Positions 15,420 through 25,253 of a DNA stretch of 27,930 bases are shown here, piece by piece. A program made the translations under genes and the position numbers. Positions within the stretch are counted from its first letter, which is position 1. The number at the start of each line of letters is the position of its first letter. The stretch comes from Flavobacterium sp. UBA6135 (lineage in GTDB: Bacteria > Bacteroidota > Bacteroidia > Flavobacteriales > Flavobacteriaceae). The notes under the pieces are model-generated. The model was not told the DNA's origin. It saw nothing but the letters and a program-made list of their open reading frames with translations, and ran no database searches. The DNA lies in contig NZ_DIVJ01000013.1 of assembly GCF_002428305.1 (NCBI RefSeq), positions 1-27,930 of the forward strand, written 5' to 3'.

Positions 15420-17258
15420 CTACTCTCGCAACACCTTCTCCATAGAAACAGCTCCATCCAAACCTAATAACCTAACCAAATAAGTCCCTTTACTAAGCCC
15501 TTCCAAAGAAATACTATAATTGGATGTGCCGGTAAACTCGCCACGAAGCAGCTCCTGACCTAACAAATTATAAACCATGTACCCTTTTAAATCGGTAGCA
15601 TCGATATACAACATACCACTGGTTGGATTGGGATATAACTTAACTGCGGGTTTCACTTGGTCATCTACCGATAACGGAGGTGCACATGGTGTATTTCCCA
15701 ACTTGGCTATAAAAAAATCACTATAACCACCATTGGTAGTTAATGGTGCAATAGTAGGATGATTCAAAAAAATAGTACTGCGGGCATAACCCCCAACAAC
15801 ATAATTACCATTGAGGTCTGTGGCCACTGTCATAAGTTCTTCCGATGAAATGACACCCAACACATCCTTAACATCATTCATCGCAATGGGAACTCCTGTT
15901 GACTTGTTAAATCTGACCAAAACCGGTGTTACGCCATCTCCATAACTACGTGGCATTGTCAAACTTCCCCAGGAATTGGCCTGTAAACTCCCTGCTAAAG
16001 CAACTTCGTCACCGTTTATTGTAAGTGAACGTCCTGGACAATTGCAATCATTTAGATTTGTTGCACCAGTAGAAGGATTTAAATTAGTACCCCACAATAA
16101 AGCACCACTAGAATTCAATTTAATAAGATATGGACTCGTTGAAAATTGAGTAAATGTATAACCCGCTAAAGAAGCATACATGTTATTAATAGTTTGATTA
16201 CCCGCAGTACCGGTTAAATAAACATTAGATTGTTCATCTGTCGTTAAACCAACAATAGAAGCACTGAGAGTTGTTGGTGAAGAAGCTACTTTTCGCCACA
16301 GCTCCATACCCGATGCATCTAATGCATAAACAGCACCAGCGGCAGTAAGCGTTTCTCCTTCCCAAGTTGTTGCAGATAAACCACTTGAATTAACAGGTGT
16401 AAAATAAAAATAATACCTATTATTAAGTGGATCGCGATGGAGCTTGGTATAGTTAGGGCCTACTCCACCAGTAAAGGGTAGTGGAATATGACTAAGAAAA
16501 TTGCCATCCTTATCATATTTTAAAATGGCATGAAATTCACTAACATCCGTAGGCACAACAAGTGCTCCGTTCAAATGATTGCCCGGTGCAAACCTGCAAT
16601 GCCAATGAATGGTACCATTCGGCTCAACAATCAAAGAATAACCAAGTCCCCTTGTTTCAAAAAAACCGGGAGTATATACAGTCGTAACATTTTCATCTTG
16701 AGGCATGCGATGCCATAGATAACTCCCAGAAGTACTGTATTTAATTAAAGTAATAGACCTATTATTTGGATTAGGAGTATTTGAGGTTCCGGGTCCTAGA
16801 AAAACACCCGGTGCATAATGTGGGGGTACATTTGTATTATTGGTTCGTGAAAAATTAGCTGTTGTAAAAGAAATATACAATCCACCAAGATTATCTAAAT
16901 CAATAGAAACATATGAAACACTTGCGTGCCCTCCTAAAGTGGTGTGCCATCGATAATTTCCTTCACAATCAGTAGAAACTATGTAAACATCGGTATCTAT
17001 GTTATTAGTCCCGTACTTAGTGATAGTCTGCCCCATAAATACAGGGTTAAAATTAGTAACCGCTCCCGCAAAATAATAGTTGTTATCCTGATCAATTTTT
17101 ACATCATAAATCTGTTCCAAACTTGGCTGCCAAGAGGCATTACTTCCTGCGTTTTGATTACCTCCCCCACGATGAGCCCATTGCCACTCATAGGTTTGGG
17201 AATAACCGAAAAAAGAAAAAAGAAAAAAGAAAAATGCATAGGTTAGTTGTTTTTTCAT
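15420..17258 (-). CDS. T9SS-secreted beta-propeller-like protein, paralogue C
   Basis: 612 residues, the first of the array in transcription order. Its signal peptide differs from A and B (MKKQLTYAFFFFLFSFFGYSQ), but TYEWQWAHRGGGNQNAGS and the rest follow the same layout of SBBP-like units and a C-terminal T9SS type A domain (KLYPNPTSGMLYIDATDLKG). N-terminal blocks such as GVFLGPGTSNTP and ENVTTV-x-TPGFFE are shared with A and not B, whereas the central half is shared with B and not A. The gene starts 24 bases after the terminator region of the 1660-residue protein, so it needs its own promoter or readthrough; no clear box was found. Confidence 0.87.
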   Translation of the reverse strand: MKKQLTYAFFFFLFSFFGYSQTYEWQWAHRGGGNQNAGSNASWQPSLEQIYDVKIDQDNNYYFAGAVTNFNPVFMGQTITKYGTNNIDTDVYIVSTDCEGNYRWHTTLGGHASVSYVSIDLDNLGGLYISFTTANFSRTNNTNVPPHYAPGVFLGPGTSNTPNPNNRSITLIKYSTSGSYLWHRMPQDENVTTVYTPGFFETRGLGYSLIVEPNGTIHWHCRFAPGNHLNGALVVPTDVSEFHAILKYDKDGNFLSHIPLPFTGGVGPNYTKLHRDPLNNRYYFYFTPVNSSGLSATTWEGETLTAAGAVYALDASGMELWRKVASSPTTLSASIVGLTTDEQSNVYLTGTAGNQTINNMYASLAGYTFTQFSTSPYLIKLNSSGALLWGTNLNPSTGATNLNDCNCPGRSLTINGDEVALAGSLQANSWGSLTMPRSYGDGVTPVLVRFNKSTGVPIAMNDVKDVLGVISSEELMTVATDLNGNYVVGGYARSTIFLNHPTIAPLTTNGGYSDFFIAKLGNTPCAPPLSVDDQVKPAVKLYPNPTSGMLYIDATDLKGYMVYNLLGQELLRGEFTGTSNYSISLEGLSKGTYLVRLLGLDGAVSMEKVLRE

Positions 17259-17282
17259 AGCTATATTGTTTTAAATTCAAAT

Positions 17283-17314
17283 AAAAAAACCGCAGGCTTT
17301 GGGACACCTGCGGT
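17283..17314 (-). terminator. Intrinsic terminator of the 1660-residue protein gene
   Basis: ACCGCAGG (17289-17296) pairs with CCTGCGGT (17307-17314). On the minus strand a run of T follows, just after the stop at 17325. Confidence 0.85.
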
Positions 17315-17324
17315 ATAAAGATAC

Positions 17325-20300
17325 TTATTTTTTTACCAAAATTTGTTGCTGTAGGGCTTTCCCATTTGCAAAAAGTACCACAACATAGTTTCCGGTTGGT
17401 AATGCACTCACATCAAAAGGCACACTTCCTATGGCTTCCTTCAAATTTATTGAACCGCGTTGAATACCAAGCATATCATAGACTTTAATTTGCCCTTCAT
17501 GAAAAGCTCCCAAATCGTAGTCAATTGAAGTAACAGTTACAGTAGGGTTAGGTACAATTTTTAAACTGTCAGGTTGTGATGCTATTCGTACTTCATTAGC
17601 TAACTCAACTTCTTTATCAGCAAAACAGATAATGTTTCCGTTTTTGTCTTTCAGTAAAAAACGAATAACAATTGTCCCTCCGGGATAGCTATTGGATGGA
17701 ATAAAAGTGAGCGGATTAAAATGATGTGTTGTTCCGGCAGGTACATACGCACTTGACGGCACAAACACACCGTAGCTTTGTGGTGAAGAAATTTCAAGGA
17801 TAACAGTACCACCTGAATTATTATGATAATACCCCTGAAGTTCAAAATAAGTGTACGGTTCAGTATACAAGTTTATCTCTTCAAAAACCAATGTTGGGTC
17901 ACACTTTTCACATGAAATTTCTGAAATAATCAACGGATTACTCTTTACAAGACACAACTCATTTTCTAACGTTAAATCCAAAGAACCATTACCTCCCAGT
18001 TGATATACAGGGGAAAATCCTGTGCCAAAAGAATCAGGAACAGTATCCACATCCCAACTGAAATGGTTAAATTGAGCATTAGGTGCGGGTAATAAAATTT
18101 TAGTGGCCAATTCTTCCTTACACAATTCCACACAACCCGACGGAAACAACCACAAATAAATGGCAGGATCTTTAGGAACAAATAGCTGTTTGGTAACCGC
18201 ACATCCATTGCCCGCAATATAAGTCACACTATATGCTCCACCGGCATTCACCACAGTACTTTCCCCGTTTGCACCATTACTCCATAAAAAAGTACCTCCA
18301 CTTTGTGTTGCTGAAGCCATCAATTTAACTTCATAAGGATTGCAATTATATAAAACATATGAAACGTCCAATTCGGCAGCTTCTAACACAGTAACCTCAA
18401 ACTCAGACCAAGACGAACAACTAGCGTTTAAGGCATCGCGAACTTCGATACGATAATAGTAGCTACCCGCAACACTTTCTGAAAAACTTAAGGTTGTTGG
18501 AGTGGAGACTGACCAATTTTGTAGTACAACACCATTGCGTAGCCAGCGTTTTTCTAAACTACTGCCACCACTCACTGTTGCAGTTAAAACAAAGTTCGTA
18601 TCAGCACAGACAACATCCGGACCATTCAAATTGACGTTTGGTGCCGGGTAAAAGGTAACCGTAGTGGCAGGAGTACGTCGGTCTGAACAACCAAAATTAT
18701 CATATAAAATCACCCAATAGGTACCACTTTGTGTAGGCGAATATGTGGATGAAGTCGCTCCAACTATAGGTAAACTACCTTGCATCCATTGGTAGCTAAA
18801 CGGAGTACTTTGAGAGTTAAAATACGCCAATGATACTAATTCTCCGGAACAAAAGACACCTCCACCATCTATTTCTCCATTTGTATAATCTGCAGACGAA
18901 ACAATATCTTCCGTTGAAACAACATTAGAAAATATACAGCCGTTAGGGTCTGTTATAAATAAAGTTATTGCCACTAAATTTCCATTGCTATCTTTTAAAT
19001 TAATTATGGTTGGTAATATATTATCTTGGGGATTAGGTATTATAAAACCGGTGCCGTCAAATCGCCATTCATAACGATAACCTGCCATAGTTGGAGTATT
19101 CAAAGTTAATAATACCGCTTGTTCTGTACAATTAGGGCTATGAGAAATAGTAAAACTCGTATCGGGATCACCATCTAAAGTAAGCGTGGTTTCCGACATA
19201 CAACTAATTATATCCGGATAAAGCGGATGGCTCAATTGCAATCCTAAGGTATAGGTTCCCGCTGTTAAAGTGGTGGTATTATAAGTTGAATTAGGACCCG
19301 ACTGAACAGGTGAGCCATTTATATAAAATGTATAAACCAAATAATCTAATTCTGCGTCAGTTAATATATGTGTAGAATTATCTAAAAGGGTCAAATCATA
19401 CGAACCTTGACCTAAACAGGATAATTCATAACGAATATCAGACAGGAATGGAACATTGATTTCTACAGCATCTTGTACCATACACATTTGTCCTTCTCCA
19501 TTGAGGTAGTAAACCCTATAGAAAACCACATAATTACCTGGATAAAGCACTTCAAAATTTGCGGTGGTATCCGTAGAAGAGGTTAATGTCAATCCTGTAG
19601 TAGAAGGATAAAACCAAGTTACATTAGCAGGTGTGTGTGTAAAAGATCCGGTTAATTGAAAAGAATAACAATTACTTTGATTAGTTATAGAGGCACTAAC
19701 CACCGGTGTAAAGCTCAACGCACATGAAGCCTGTGGACAATATTCGTAAATTGCTATTTTACGCGATTTACTCACACATCCATTATCTGCAATGGCCAAC
19801 GCATAATACTCTCCAAAACCGGTAGCATTAGTTATCGTAATATTTACACCACTTCCCACATAAATAGGTGTCGTTCCATTTTCTTTATACCATTCTGGTG
19901 CTCCTACCAAAGTTAATCCTCCTTGCACATTTGCAGTTAGATTGACACTAAAGTTGCCGCTAGAGTCAAGACATATCCCATAATTATAGCCGGGTGTTAT
20001 GGCAATTCTAGGAGAAGGTAATACGGTAACTTCACCAAGTAAGGTAGCAGTAGTATCACATCCATTGGGGTTAACAATTGAAACAGTAATTGTTTGTAAA
20101 ATGTCGGTATCGTAAATGTTTTGAAAGTTGAGCATACCACTCGCAAAAGTTGTTCCGGGAGAAGTAATAGTTTGAGAATACGTAGACCCGTTTCCTAAAT
20201 CCCAAATAATTGTCCCGAAATCAAGTGTAATATCTGATTCTATTTCTAAAAAGAAAGGGTTAAAATCACCGGCACAGATAACTGTTTGAAGCAAATTCCA

Positions 20301-22307
20301 ACTTAAAGTTGGTGTCGCAGCCAAGGTTACATCAAACTCGAACGTTTCTACTTTTCCACAAAAGCGGATATCCAAATATACTTTACCTAAATTGGTTTCT
20401 GAAATTTCATTCCATGAAACAGATACCGTGTCAGTCCCTTGCCCTGCCGTAATGTTTCCAAAATTAGTGTTACCCGTTACACTTTCAATACGCCATGTTA
20501 TATCTTCTACATCACTCATATAATCAAAATCAAATGTAAACGCAGTAAAGGAACTTGGACAAAAAGTTGATAAATTATTTACATTCTCAATTTCTATAAC
20601 AACCTCTTTTGGATAAACTTTTAAAATGAGAGGCTCTGTTGGACAAAAGGGAGACTCATTCCGCTGCATTTGAACAATTACCTCATAATAACCTGTAGAA
20701 GGTACTGGATCATCAAAAATAAGTACCACTGAATCTCCTGTATTCGGACCTTGAATGGTGCCACCAACAGTAGACCAAACGAGGCTAAAACCACTGGCCG
20801 CAGACGGCATAGAATAGGTATAAGGCTGGCTTTTACAAACTAAATCATCACCGGTAATAGTAGAACTTAAAGAACCTGTTTCATAAACAGAAATAAATAT
20901 AGTCTTATCTTCACAACTATCCGGCGAAGAAGCAGAAAGAGCATAAGTCCCTGCTTGAGTAAAAAGATAATTGAAACTGCTTCCTGATCCAACATTAAGT
21001 ACAGTTTGACCTAAACTTAATTGCCAAGTGGTATTGGGGAAATTAGTTGAATAATTACCTGTCGATCCTTTACACAAAGCTATATCACCAAAAATGTCCT
21101 GACTTTCATCAATGTTTAATGTAAGCGTTGCTACACCGCCACACCCGGTTAATTCATTTTGATAAACACATTTTAATAAATAAATTCCGGGATCTAGAGC
21201 ACTCACAACAGCCTCATTCAACTGATCGGTTTGTATTACATTTGTTGCTGTTGTACCACCTGATAGGTAAGTGATAGACCATTCAAAAAAAGTGCCTGGC
21301 CATTGCGGCAATGTATAACGATACTGGTTAAAAACACATAGCTCTGTTTCACCTTGAATTGCTCCATTTTGTTTTATAACAGGAATCTTTACTGTTGTCC
21401 AAACAGGACATTCACATTCATTTAAAGCACTTAAATAACCAAAACCTTCGTCATCCACATCATCCCAAATGACTTGAACAGAATTTGAATCAGGATATGA
21501 AACAATATGGCCACCCTCCACTTTCCATTTAATCTCACATTCCGCTCCTTCTACAGTATAATTTTCAATGGCTCCCTCACATACTACTGTAGGACAGCTT
21601 ATCGGTAAAGCAGGTCTGTTTATCCGTATATTTAATGCATATTTTGCAATACAATGACATTCATTTCTAACCTCCAAAATCACGGTATAAGGCCCTGAAT
21701 TCATATATGTATGAGTGGGCTCAAATTCAGAGGAATAGGTACCATCTCCAAAATCCCAAAAATAAGAAATCAATTGTGTACCTCCATCAGGATGAGAATT
21801 GTTATTAAAATACAAAGGTACTTCGGCACAAAAATCCATATTCACATTGATTCCGGCAACGGTAAAATCAGCAACAGGTCCTTTAATAATATCTACACAA
21901 AAAACTTTTTGTATTACGGTTTGGTCGATGAGTGTAATTGTAAAACTGACAAAACCGCTTCCAAAAGATCCCCATGTGATGGCAGCGTGTAATTGATCTC
22001 CGGATAGGGAACTTATAACTCCTCCGGAAACACTCCAATCAACTTGTGCAATGCTATTGCCTTGAAGGCTATAGTTAACAACACTATTTTCACAGGTTTT
22101 AGTACAGCTACCTTCTCCTATGGTTTCGATAAATACCTCTTTTATCCTGTCTTCTTCATAAGCCAAGCATCCTACTTGAGAATCCCAATAAAAAAGAATA
22201 CCGGATTGTTGAGCAAAAAGTGTAGTACTACAACTTAGCAATACGAAAAGAAAGAGGAATAATCCTTTGTGCAAGGACAAATACCTGATGGTGTTTTTAA
22301 TTTTCAT
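17325..22307 (-). CDS. Giant T9SS-secreted multidomain protein (PKD/Ig-like)
   Basis: 1660 residues. A Sec signal peptide (about 1-33, ending LFAQ) is followed by many Cys-rich Ig-like units. One clear PKD domain lies near 144-230 with the diagnostic YFWDFGDGTYSSEFEPTHTY. Later units repeat patterns such as C-x-G-x-x-Y-x(n)-W and TxxGTYxVxxxDxxGC, typical of gliding-associated and adhesin-like proteins of Bacteroidota. The C-terminus is a T9SS type A domain (LKIVPNPTVTVTSIDYDLG ... YDMLGIQRG ... LPTGNYVVVLF). It should be a long, surface-linked fibre or adhesin. It resembles the partial protein at 2-784. A terminator follows before the paralogue array. Confidence 0.88.
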   Translation of the reverse strand: MKIKNTIRYLSLHKGLFLFLFVLLSCSTTLFAQQSGILFYWDSQVGCLAYEEDRIKEVFIETIGEGSCTKTCENSVVNYSLQGNSIAQVDWSVSGGVISSLSGDQLHAAITWGSFGSGFVSFTITLIDQTVIQKVFCVDIIKGPVADFTVAGINVNMDFCAEVPLYFNNNSHPDGGTQLISYFWDFGDGTYSSEFEPTHTYMNSGPYTVILEVRNECHCIAKYALNIRINRPALPISCPTVVCEGAIENYTVEGAECEIKWKVEGGHIVSYPDSNSVQVIWDDVDDEGFGYLSALNECECPVWTTVKIPVIKQNGAIQGETELCVFNQYRYTLPQWPGTFFEWSITYLSGGTTATNVIQTDQLNEAVVSALDPGIYLLKCVYQNELTGCGGVATLTLNIDESQDIFGDIALCKGSTGNYSTNFPNTTWQLSLGQTVLNVGSGSSFNYLFTQAGTYALSASSPDSCEDKTIFISVYETGSLSSTITGDDLVCKSQPYTYSMPSAASGFSLVWSTVGGTIQGPNTGDSVVLIFDDPVPSTGYYEVIVQMQRNESPFCPTEPLILKVYPKEVVIEIENVNNLSTFCPSSFTAFTFDFDYMSDVEDITWRIESVTGNTNFGNITAGQGTDTVSVSWNEISETNLGKVYLDIRFCGKVETFEFDVTLAATPTLSWNLLQTVICAGDFNPFFLEIESDITLDFGTIIWDLGNGSTYSQTITSPGTTFASGMLNFQNIYDTDILQTITVSIVNPNGCDTTATLLGEVTVLPSPRIAITPGYNYGICLDSSGNFSVNLTANVQGGLTLVGAPEWYKENGTTPIYVGSGVNITITNATGFGEYYALAIADNGCVSKSRKIAIYEYCPQASCALSFTPVVSASITNQSNCYSFQLTGSFTHTPANVTWFYPSTTGLTLTSSTDTTANFEVLYPGNYVVFYRVYYLNGEGQMCMVQDAVEINVPFLSDIRYELSCLGQGSYDLTLLDNSTHILTDAELDYLVYTFYINGSPVQSGPNSTYNTTTLTAGTYTLGLQLSHPLYPDIISCMSETTLTLDGDPDTSFTISHSPNCTEQAVLLTLNTPTMAGYRYEWRFDGTGFIIPNPQDNILPTIINLKDSNGNLVAITLFITDPNGCIFSNVVSTEDIVSSADYTNGEIDGGGVFCSGELVSLAYFNSQSTPFSYQWMQGSLPIVGATSSTYSPTQSGTYWVILYDNFGCSDRRTPATTVTFYPAPNVNLNGPDVVCADTNFVLTATVSGGSSLEKRWLRNGVVLQNWSVSTPTTLSFSESVAGSYYYRIEVRDALNASCSSWSEFEVTVLEAAELDVSYVLYNCNPYEVKLMASATQSGGTFLWSNGANGESTVVNAGGAYSVTYIAGNGCAVTKQLFVPKDPAIYLWLFPSGCVELCKEELATKILLPAPNAQFNHFSWDVDTVPDSFGTGFSPVYQLGGNGSLDLTLENELCLVKSNPLIISEISCEKCDPTLVFEEINLYTEPYTYFELQGYYHNNSGGTVILEISSPQSYGVFVPSSAYVPAGTTHHFNPLTFIPSNSYPGGTIVIRFLLKDKNGNIICFADKEVELANEVRIASQPDSLKIVPNPTVTVTSIDYDLGAFHEGQIKVYDMLGIQRGSINLKEAIGSVPFDVSALPTGNYVVVLFANGKALQQQILVKK

Positions 22308-22663
22308 TTTATTTAGTTAAATTGGTTAAAACGTAGAATCGCGTTTGACAATAAAAAAGCACAAACGAATTTCAAGGTGTACTATAAAAAATAAAATAAA
22401 AACATCACCGGTTACATGAGAAGTACACGCTAGTGTAATTTACAGAATAGACAAAACGTATTTCTGTAAAAAACAGTAACAGCCAAATTTAACTTTAAAA
22501 CTAAAGGCGGTCAATACGTAAAAACACTTAATTTTCAATATAATTTAACTAGTGAAAACACTTAGTCATAAAAACCACAGAACATATAGGAGATGTTTTG
22601 TATTTGTAATGTAATATGTAAGGTTTTTATTTAACTACATTACCTTATAGAATATTACATGAT
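22308..22663. other. Non-coding leader and spacer
   Basis: About 355 bp of AT-rich DNA upstream of the 1660-residue protein gene. It must hold that gene's promoter; the best box on the minus strand is TACGTTTT near 22328-22335, which lacks the final G of TAnnTTTG. No gene, RNA or repeat was recognised. Confidence 0.5.
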
Positions 22664-22703
22664 GGAAAAAAATCCCAAACTAATTTGACGTAGTATGGGA
22701 TTT
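22664..22703 (-). terminator. Terminator of the lipoprotein gene
   Basis: AAATCCCA (22670-22677) pairs with TGGGATTT (22696-22703), with an inner ACTA/TAGT pairing. On the minus strand a T tract follows (complement of 22665-22671). Confidence 0.7.
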
Positions 22704-22723
22704 ACATGAATAATAATATTTTT

Positions 22724-23266
22724 TTAGTTATCTACTGGGATTTCAATCGCTGGCGGCGGCGGCGGAAAACAATAATTTCTACCTTCATAGAAATAGATAA
22801 AGAACATTAAATCACTACCATAATTACTTTTATTAAAATCGTCAATTATTTTCTCAAAAAGTTGATTCAATTCATCTAAATTATCTTGTTTATTATAAGA
22901 AAGATCAACATTAAAATAACTTTTATTATCTTCTATTCTAGCACCAGCTTTCAAATTGTTCAAAACATTATCATAGGAAGACAATTCATGGTTATACAAA
23001 ATTTTTGTATTAAAAAAACATACATTAGCATTTGTCTTTGAAGGTGCATTAAAAATGTCTAAATAATAGCAATCAATTTGCATTTTATTTTTAGTTTTTT
23101 TAATACTAATTACTTCGATTGCATCTGAAGGATAATCTCTCTTTTCATTTTGACTTAAAAATACTTTTATTTTACTTAATTCTGTTTCATATTTGGAGTT
23201 ACAATTGATTAGAATTATATAAATTATTAATAAAAAAAAATATTTTAAAATTTTACCAGCTTTCAT
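22724..23266 (-). CDS. Lipoprotein, candidate immunity partner of the RHS/JAB protein
   Basis: 180 residues. A hydrophobic signal sequence (MKAGKILKYFFLLIIYIILINC) ends in a lipobox-like LINC-N, so the mature protein should be lipidated at Cys and face the periplasm or outside. The rest is a charged alpha/beta domain with no recognised family (KVFLSQNEKRDYPSDAIEVISIKKTKNKMQIDCYYLDIF; YNNVLNNLK-like helix) and an unusual Pro run (CFPPPPPAIEIP) near the end. The ATG at 23266 shares its A with the RHS stop (TGATG); a GTG three bases earlier is an alternative. The one-base overlap and the high AT content shared with the RHS tip point to a toxin-immunity pair. That is inference from context only. 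Confidence 0.7.
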   Translation of the reverse strand: MKAGKILKYFFLLIIYIILINCNSKYETELSKIKVFLSQNEKRDYPSDAIEVISIKKTKNKMQIDCYYLDIFNAPSKTNANVCFFNTKILYNHELSSYDNVLNNLKAGARIEDNKSYFNVDLSYNKQDNLDELNQLFEKIIDDFNKSNYGSDLMFFIYFYEGRNYCFPPPPPAIEIPVDN

Positions 23267-24819
23267 CACTTAATATATTTTAAATAATTTTTGTCTAATC
23301 TTAAGTATTTTGATGGTTCATAGTTAATTGCTGGTCGTCCTGCTGGTCTAACTTTATTGTATTTATCTTTAGTTATTTTTGGCATATATATCGAAATATC
23401 AGCATTTGGTGAATGTTTTAATCTACGTAAGGCATTCATACTATCATTGGGTGATGGATTAAAATCATTGGATGTTTCCCCCGAATGATTATGATAGTGG
23501 AACACTAAATTATTATCGTTAAAACCATCCAATACACCCTCAAATTTTATTGCTTGATCAGTCGAAGGTATCCACTTTCCATTTTTATTAAAACCACCTG
23601 TGTATCTACCCAATGCAACAATCATATTATCTTTGCTTCCATTACCTTGAAGAGTCCATTCAGCATCTGCATTCTGTGAAAAAAATTCAAATAACTTTAA
23701 CAATTCAGCTTTAGAATTTGAAGTAGTATAAATTCCCGTTAAAATAGTATTTTTATCTGAGTGATGTTGGGCTTTTATATTATCTCTTTTAAGTAATAAT
23801 CCTGATAAGATATTCGTATTGTTAATTTTAAGACCATTTTTTTTGTCTCCATTATAATCTTCTAATGAATAAATCATATCAAATTTGTCCTTAGTTTCTT
23901 TAGCTAATTTCACATTCCCTTCGGTGTCATAAGTATACTCATGCATACCATCTGGATCAATTATATTTATGGGATTTTGATAACAATACCTGTATGGTGT
24001 CCAACCAGGATCTTGCTCTGTCATTGGATCCACACTCAACCAAATACTAATCTTCGGATCATAATACCTCGCCCCGGCATAATACAAACCGGTCTCTTTA
24101 TCCAACTCATGTCCCGTAAACTTCCAACGGTTTTCATAGTCAGCCGTTTGACTATGCTGTTCAGCCATCGTTTCACCGAAAGGTAAATTTAAGAAAAATT
24201 CGTAAGGTAATCCGTTAATGTCTGTTAAAAATGTACCGGTACCTAAATGATCTGGATGATAATAATAAATTTGGTCCTCCGCTCGAGCAACATAAGTACT
24301 TTCCGCCTCCGAAGCTGTCGTATCGTTGGACTCCGCTTCTTTCTCAGAATTCGGTATATAGTTTTTAAATCGCAGTTGGCCTTTTATACCACCTTGCTCC
24401 AAATAGATTTTCAAATCGGTTTGTTGTAGTAATTTATGCTCACTAACGCTACGCCCCTTAAGTTTCTCGAAACAAGAAGACCCACTGTCCTCCGGAAACA
24501 AAGAATCAGCATGATCTTGTCCAACACGGGCTGCAATACGTTGGCCTCCGGCATAATAATGTTTACTGTATACACCATCGGGGTCCACAACTAAAAACGC
24601 ACTTGGATAGGAAGTGTAGTTCCCCATTTGTATCGAAGTGTCCACCAGTTGTCCGTTTTCATATAAAGCTTCCATCGACGAAGAAGCTTTCAATACACGT
24701 TGACCTCCGGCATCATAAATGTAATGATGAAGTTGTTTGTCGACAGCAACTCGCAAACGATCAGATTCGTCCCATAAGTAATACTTTTCAGAATTATTTT
24801 GATCATTCCTATAAGTCAT
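23266..24819 (-). CDS. RHS-core fragment with C-terminal JAB-like metallopeptidase toxin tip
   Basis: 517 residues from an ATG at 24819, but the RHS-like frame stays open to 25044 (YGQRRLTYN ... YSYYEGTHILERVDN ... FKYDQNGNMTYR) with no start codon before a TAA, so the gene is a 5'-truncated RHS protein or displaced tip cassette. RHS/YD units occupy about 1-180. The RHS-associated core runs about 185-292 (YYYHPDHLGTGTFLTD, KFTGHELDKETGLYYAGARYYDP, RYCYQNPINIIDPDG). The tip (293-517) contains EWTLQG at 386-391, HYHNHSG at 441-447 and PSPND at 455-459, resembling the Glu, His-x-His, Ser and Asp of JAB/MPN zinc peptidases, known as RHS tip toxins. GC content drops sharply at the core/tip boundary, as expected of a swapped tip. 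Toxic activity is inferred. Confidence 0.7.
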   Translation of the reverse strand: MTYRNDQNNSEKYYLWDESDRLRVAVDKQLHHYIYDAGGQRVLKASSSMEALYENGQLVDTSIQMGNYTSYPSAFLVVDPDGVYSKHYYAGGQRIAARVGQDHADSLFPEDSGSSCFEKLKGRSVSEHKLLQQTDLKIYLEQGGIKGQLRFKNYIPNSEKEAESNDTTASEAESTYVARAEDQIYYYHPDHLGTGTFLTDINGLPYEFFLNLPFGETMAEQHSQTADYENRWKFTGHELDKETGLYYAGARYYDPKISIWLSVDPMTEQDPGWTPYRYCYQNPINIIDPDGMHEYTYDTEGNVKLAKETKDKFDMIYSLEDYNGDKKNGLKINNTNILSGLLLKRDNIKAQHHSDKNTILTGIYTTSNSKAELLKLFEFFSQNADAEWTLQGNGSKDNMIVALGRYTGGFNKNGKWIPSTDQAIKFEGVLDGFNDNNLVFHYHNHSGETSNDFNPSPNDSMNALRRLKHSPNADISIYMPKITKDKYNKVRPAGRPAINYEPSKYLRLDKNYLKYIK

Positions 24820-25044
24820 ATTTCCGTTTTGATCGTATTTAAAATACTCAAACTCATTGGTAGAATTATTATCTACTCGCTCTAGTATATGGGTTCCTTC
24901 ATAATAGCTGTAATCATGAGCATACGAATTAGGTAAAAAGGAAGCTCCATTTTTAGAATGATCTTGAGTTTTATTGCTTATACCATGAGTAGAATTATAA
25001 GTAAGACGCCGCTGCCCATAAATCCTTTCGTGTGGACAAATAAA
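24820..25044 (-). pseudogene. Upstream RHS-repeat remnant in frame with the RHS/JAB gene
   Basis: 75 further codons in the same frame as the 24819 start encode RHS-like sequence, bounded upstream by TAA at 25045-25047. There is no ATG, GTG or TTG here at a place that would start a normal RHS protein, and no signal peptide or N-terminal RHS domain upstream. The breakpoint lies near 25035. Confidence 0.6.
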
Positions 25045-25253
25045 TTAATAAAAACTACTCTTAATTTACCTTTCAATAAAAATAGTAAAAAATATAATAG
25101 TAATCTAGAACTGAAATTAGTTTAATGGCATCAAAATATTTTTATAATCCACACCAAAAGATTCGTTTGAATCGGAGGGTGAATTGTTTCGGTTTTTTAT
25201 GTTTTGATTTCAAAATGCAATGATAAATAATCACTGTTGGGTGATGTGCTTTC

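Noticed and set aside
23938..23946. HNH nuclease motif in the RHS tip (HYHNHSG)
   Set aside because: The pattern His-x-His with downstream PS-x-x-D and an upstream Glu fits a JAB/MPN metallopeptidase better than an HNH nuclease, which needs a second His/Asn set and usually Cys pairs.
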